From positions 3,472,501 through 3,536,500 of the forward strand of contig NZ_CP081903.1 in NCBI RefSeq assembly GCF_020091405.1: a stretch of DNA of 64,000 bases, given 5' to 3'. Shown in pieces: positions 63,773-64,000 of this stretch. This DNA comes from Bacteroides cellulosilyticus. Its GTDB lineage: Bacteria; Bacteroidota; Bacteroidia; Bacteroidales; Bacteroidaceae. Within the stretch, counting starts at the first letter, position 1. The number at the start of each line of letters is the position of its first letter. Under the pieces are notes generated by a model. The model was not told the origin of the DNA. It did not search any database and saw nothing but the letters and a program-made list of their open reading frames with translations. The position numbers were made by a program, and so were the translations under genes.

Positions 63773-64000
63773 TTACTTCTTCTCTCCTTCTTTAGGGTTT
63801 TCTTGCAGGACATTGTCAATATTTTGCCGGAACATCTGACGCATGTTCTCGTGCAGGTTTAACAAATCTACTTTGATGTGGAAGAGGTGTTCAAGTTCTT
63901 CGCGGATGTCTTGCAATGTGAGGAGGTCGATAGAATGATGTGTCTTCACACAGATATCAATATCGCTATCCTCCCGCTGTTCGCCCCGTGCGGCGGAACC
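63773..64000 (-). CDS. MNT-type nucleotidyltransferase (partial, runs off right edge)
   Basis: Last 75 residues only, stop codon at 63773-63775, frame open to base 64000. GSAARGEQREDSDIDICV is the GSxARG...SDxD signature of the minimal nucleotidyltransferase (MntA-like) fold. In many genomes these pair with a HEPN toxin gene, which would be outside the window. Confidence 0.8.
   Translation of the reverse strand, partial: GSAARGEQREDSDIDICVKTHHSIDLLTLQDIREELEHLFHIKVDLLNLHENMRQMFRQNIDNVLQENPKEGEKK

Overview
The window looks like a Bacteroides chromosome, most likely a xylan-using gut species of the B. ovatus / B. intestinalis / B. cellulosilyticus type. The signs are two SusC/SusD pairs, a hybrid two-component regulator, SPII lipoproteins, many copies of the Bacteroidetes -7 promoter motif TAnnTTTG, and almost no purine-rich ribosome binding sites. 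The species call is inference. No rRNA, tRNA, CRISPR array, transposase or prophage was seen.

Region 1 (1-5612) is regulatory. It holds the sensor half of a hybrid two-component regulator that runs off the left edge, an alpha/beta hydrolase on the plus strand, and a 964-aa SusR-like membrane regulator with a periplasmic propeller, one membrane helix, a coiled coil and a LuxR-type helix-turn-helix, but no kinase.

Region 2 (5643-15775, minus) is a first SusC/SusD locus: SusC, SusD, GH26-like lipoprotein, sugar-porter MFS, cytoplasmic GH43 beta-xylosidase, second GH26-like lipoprotein. Region 3 (16137-28274, minus) is an enzyme operon: GH35-like protein, SASA esterase, GPH symporter, GH10-GH43 fusion lipoprotein, GH43, Gfo/Idh/MocA oxidoreductase, GH67 alpha-glucuronidase. 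It ends in a clear intrinsic terminator. Region 4 (28543-41853) is the core of a second locus: SusC, SusD, IPT-domain surface binding protein and a GH10 xylanase with two CBMs inserted in its barrel, with a full hybrid two-component regulator transcribed divergently. Together they describe a (glucurono)(arabino)xylan system: cleavage and capture at the surface, TonB-dependent import, trimming of glucuronate, acetate and side chains in the periplasm, symport and final beta-xylosidase action in the cytoplasm.

Region 5 (41889-64000) is mostly housekeeping: an AsmA-transglycosylase fusion, an ABC pair, a DUF4836-type lipoprotein, RsmE, a bifunctional-nuclease-family protein, a nucleoside permease, a GH2 enzyme, HigBA, an RlmI-like methyltransferase, a 3'-5' exonuclease, a DUF5063-type protein, a VirE-type primase/helicase, two convergent YwqK-repeat membrane proteins, a DUF4143 AAA ATPase and a partial MNT nucleotidyltransferase.

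The most unexpected non-coding signal is a set of four intergenic arrays, all inside the xylan region, in which short, partly palindromic motifs recur exactly every 22 bp. Each array has its own sequence, but the 22-bp spacing is shared. Three lie between genes of the same strand just after a stop codon, and one lies between the divergent SusC and regulator genes. Separately, three hairpin elements in the housekeeping region share a conserved centre but have different arms.
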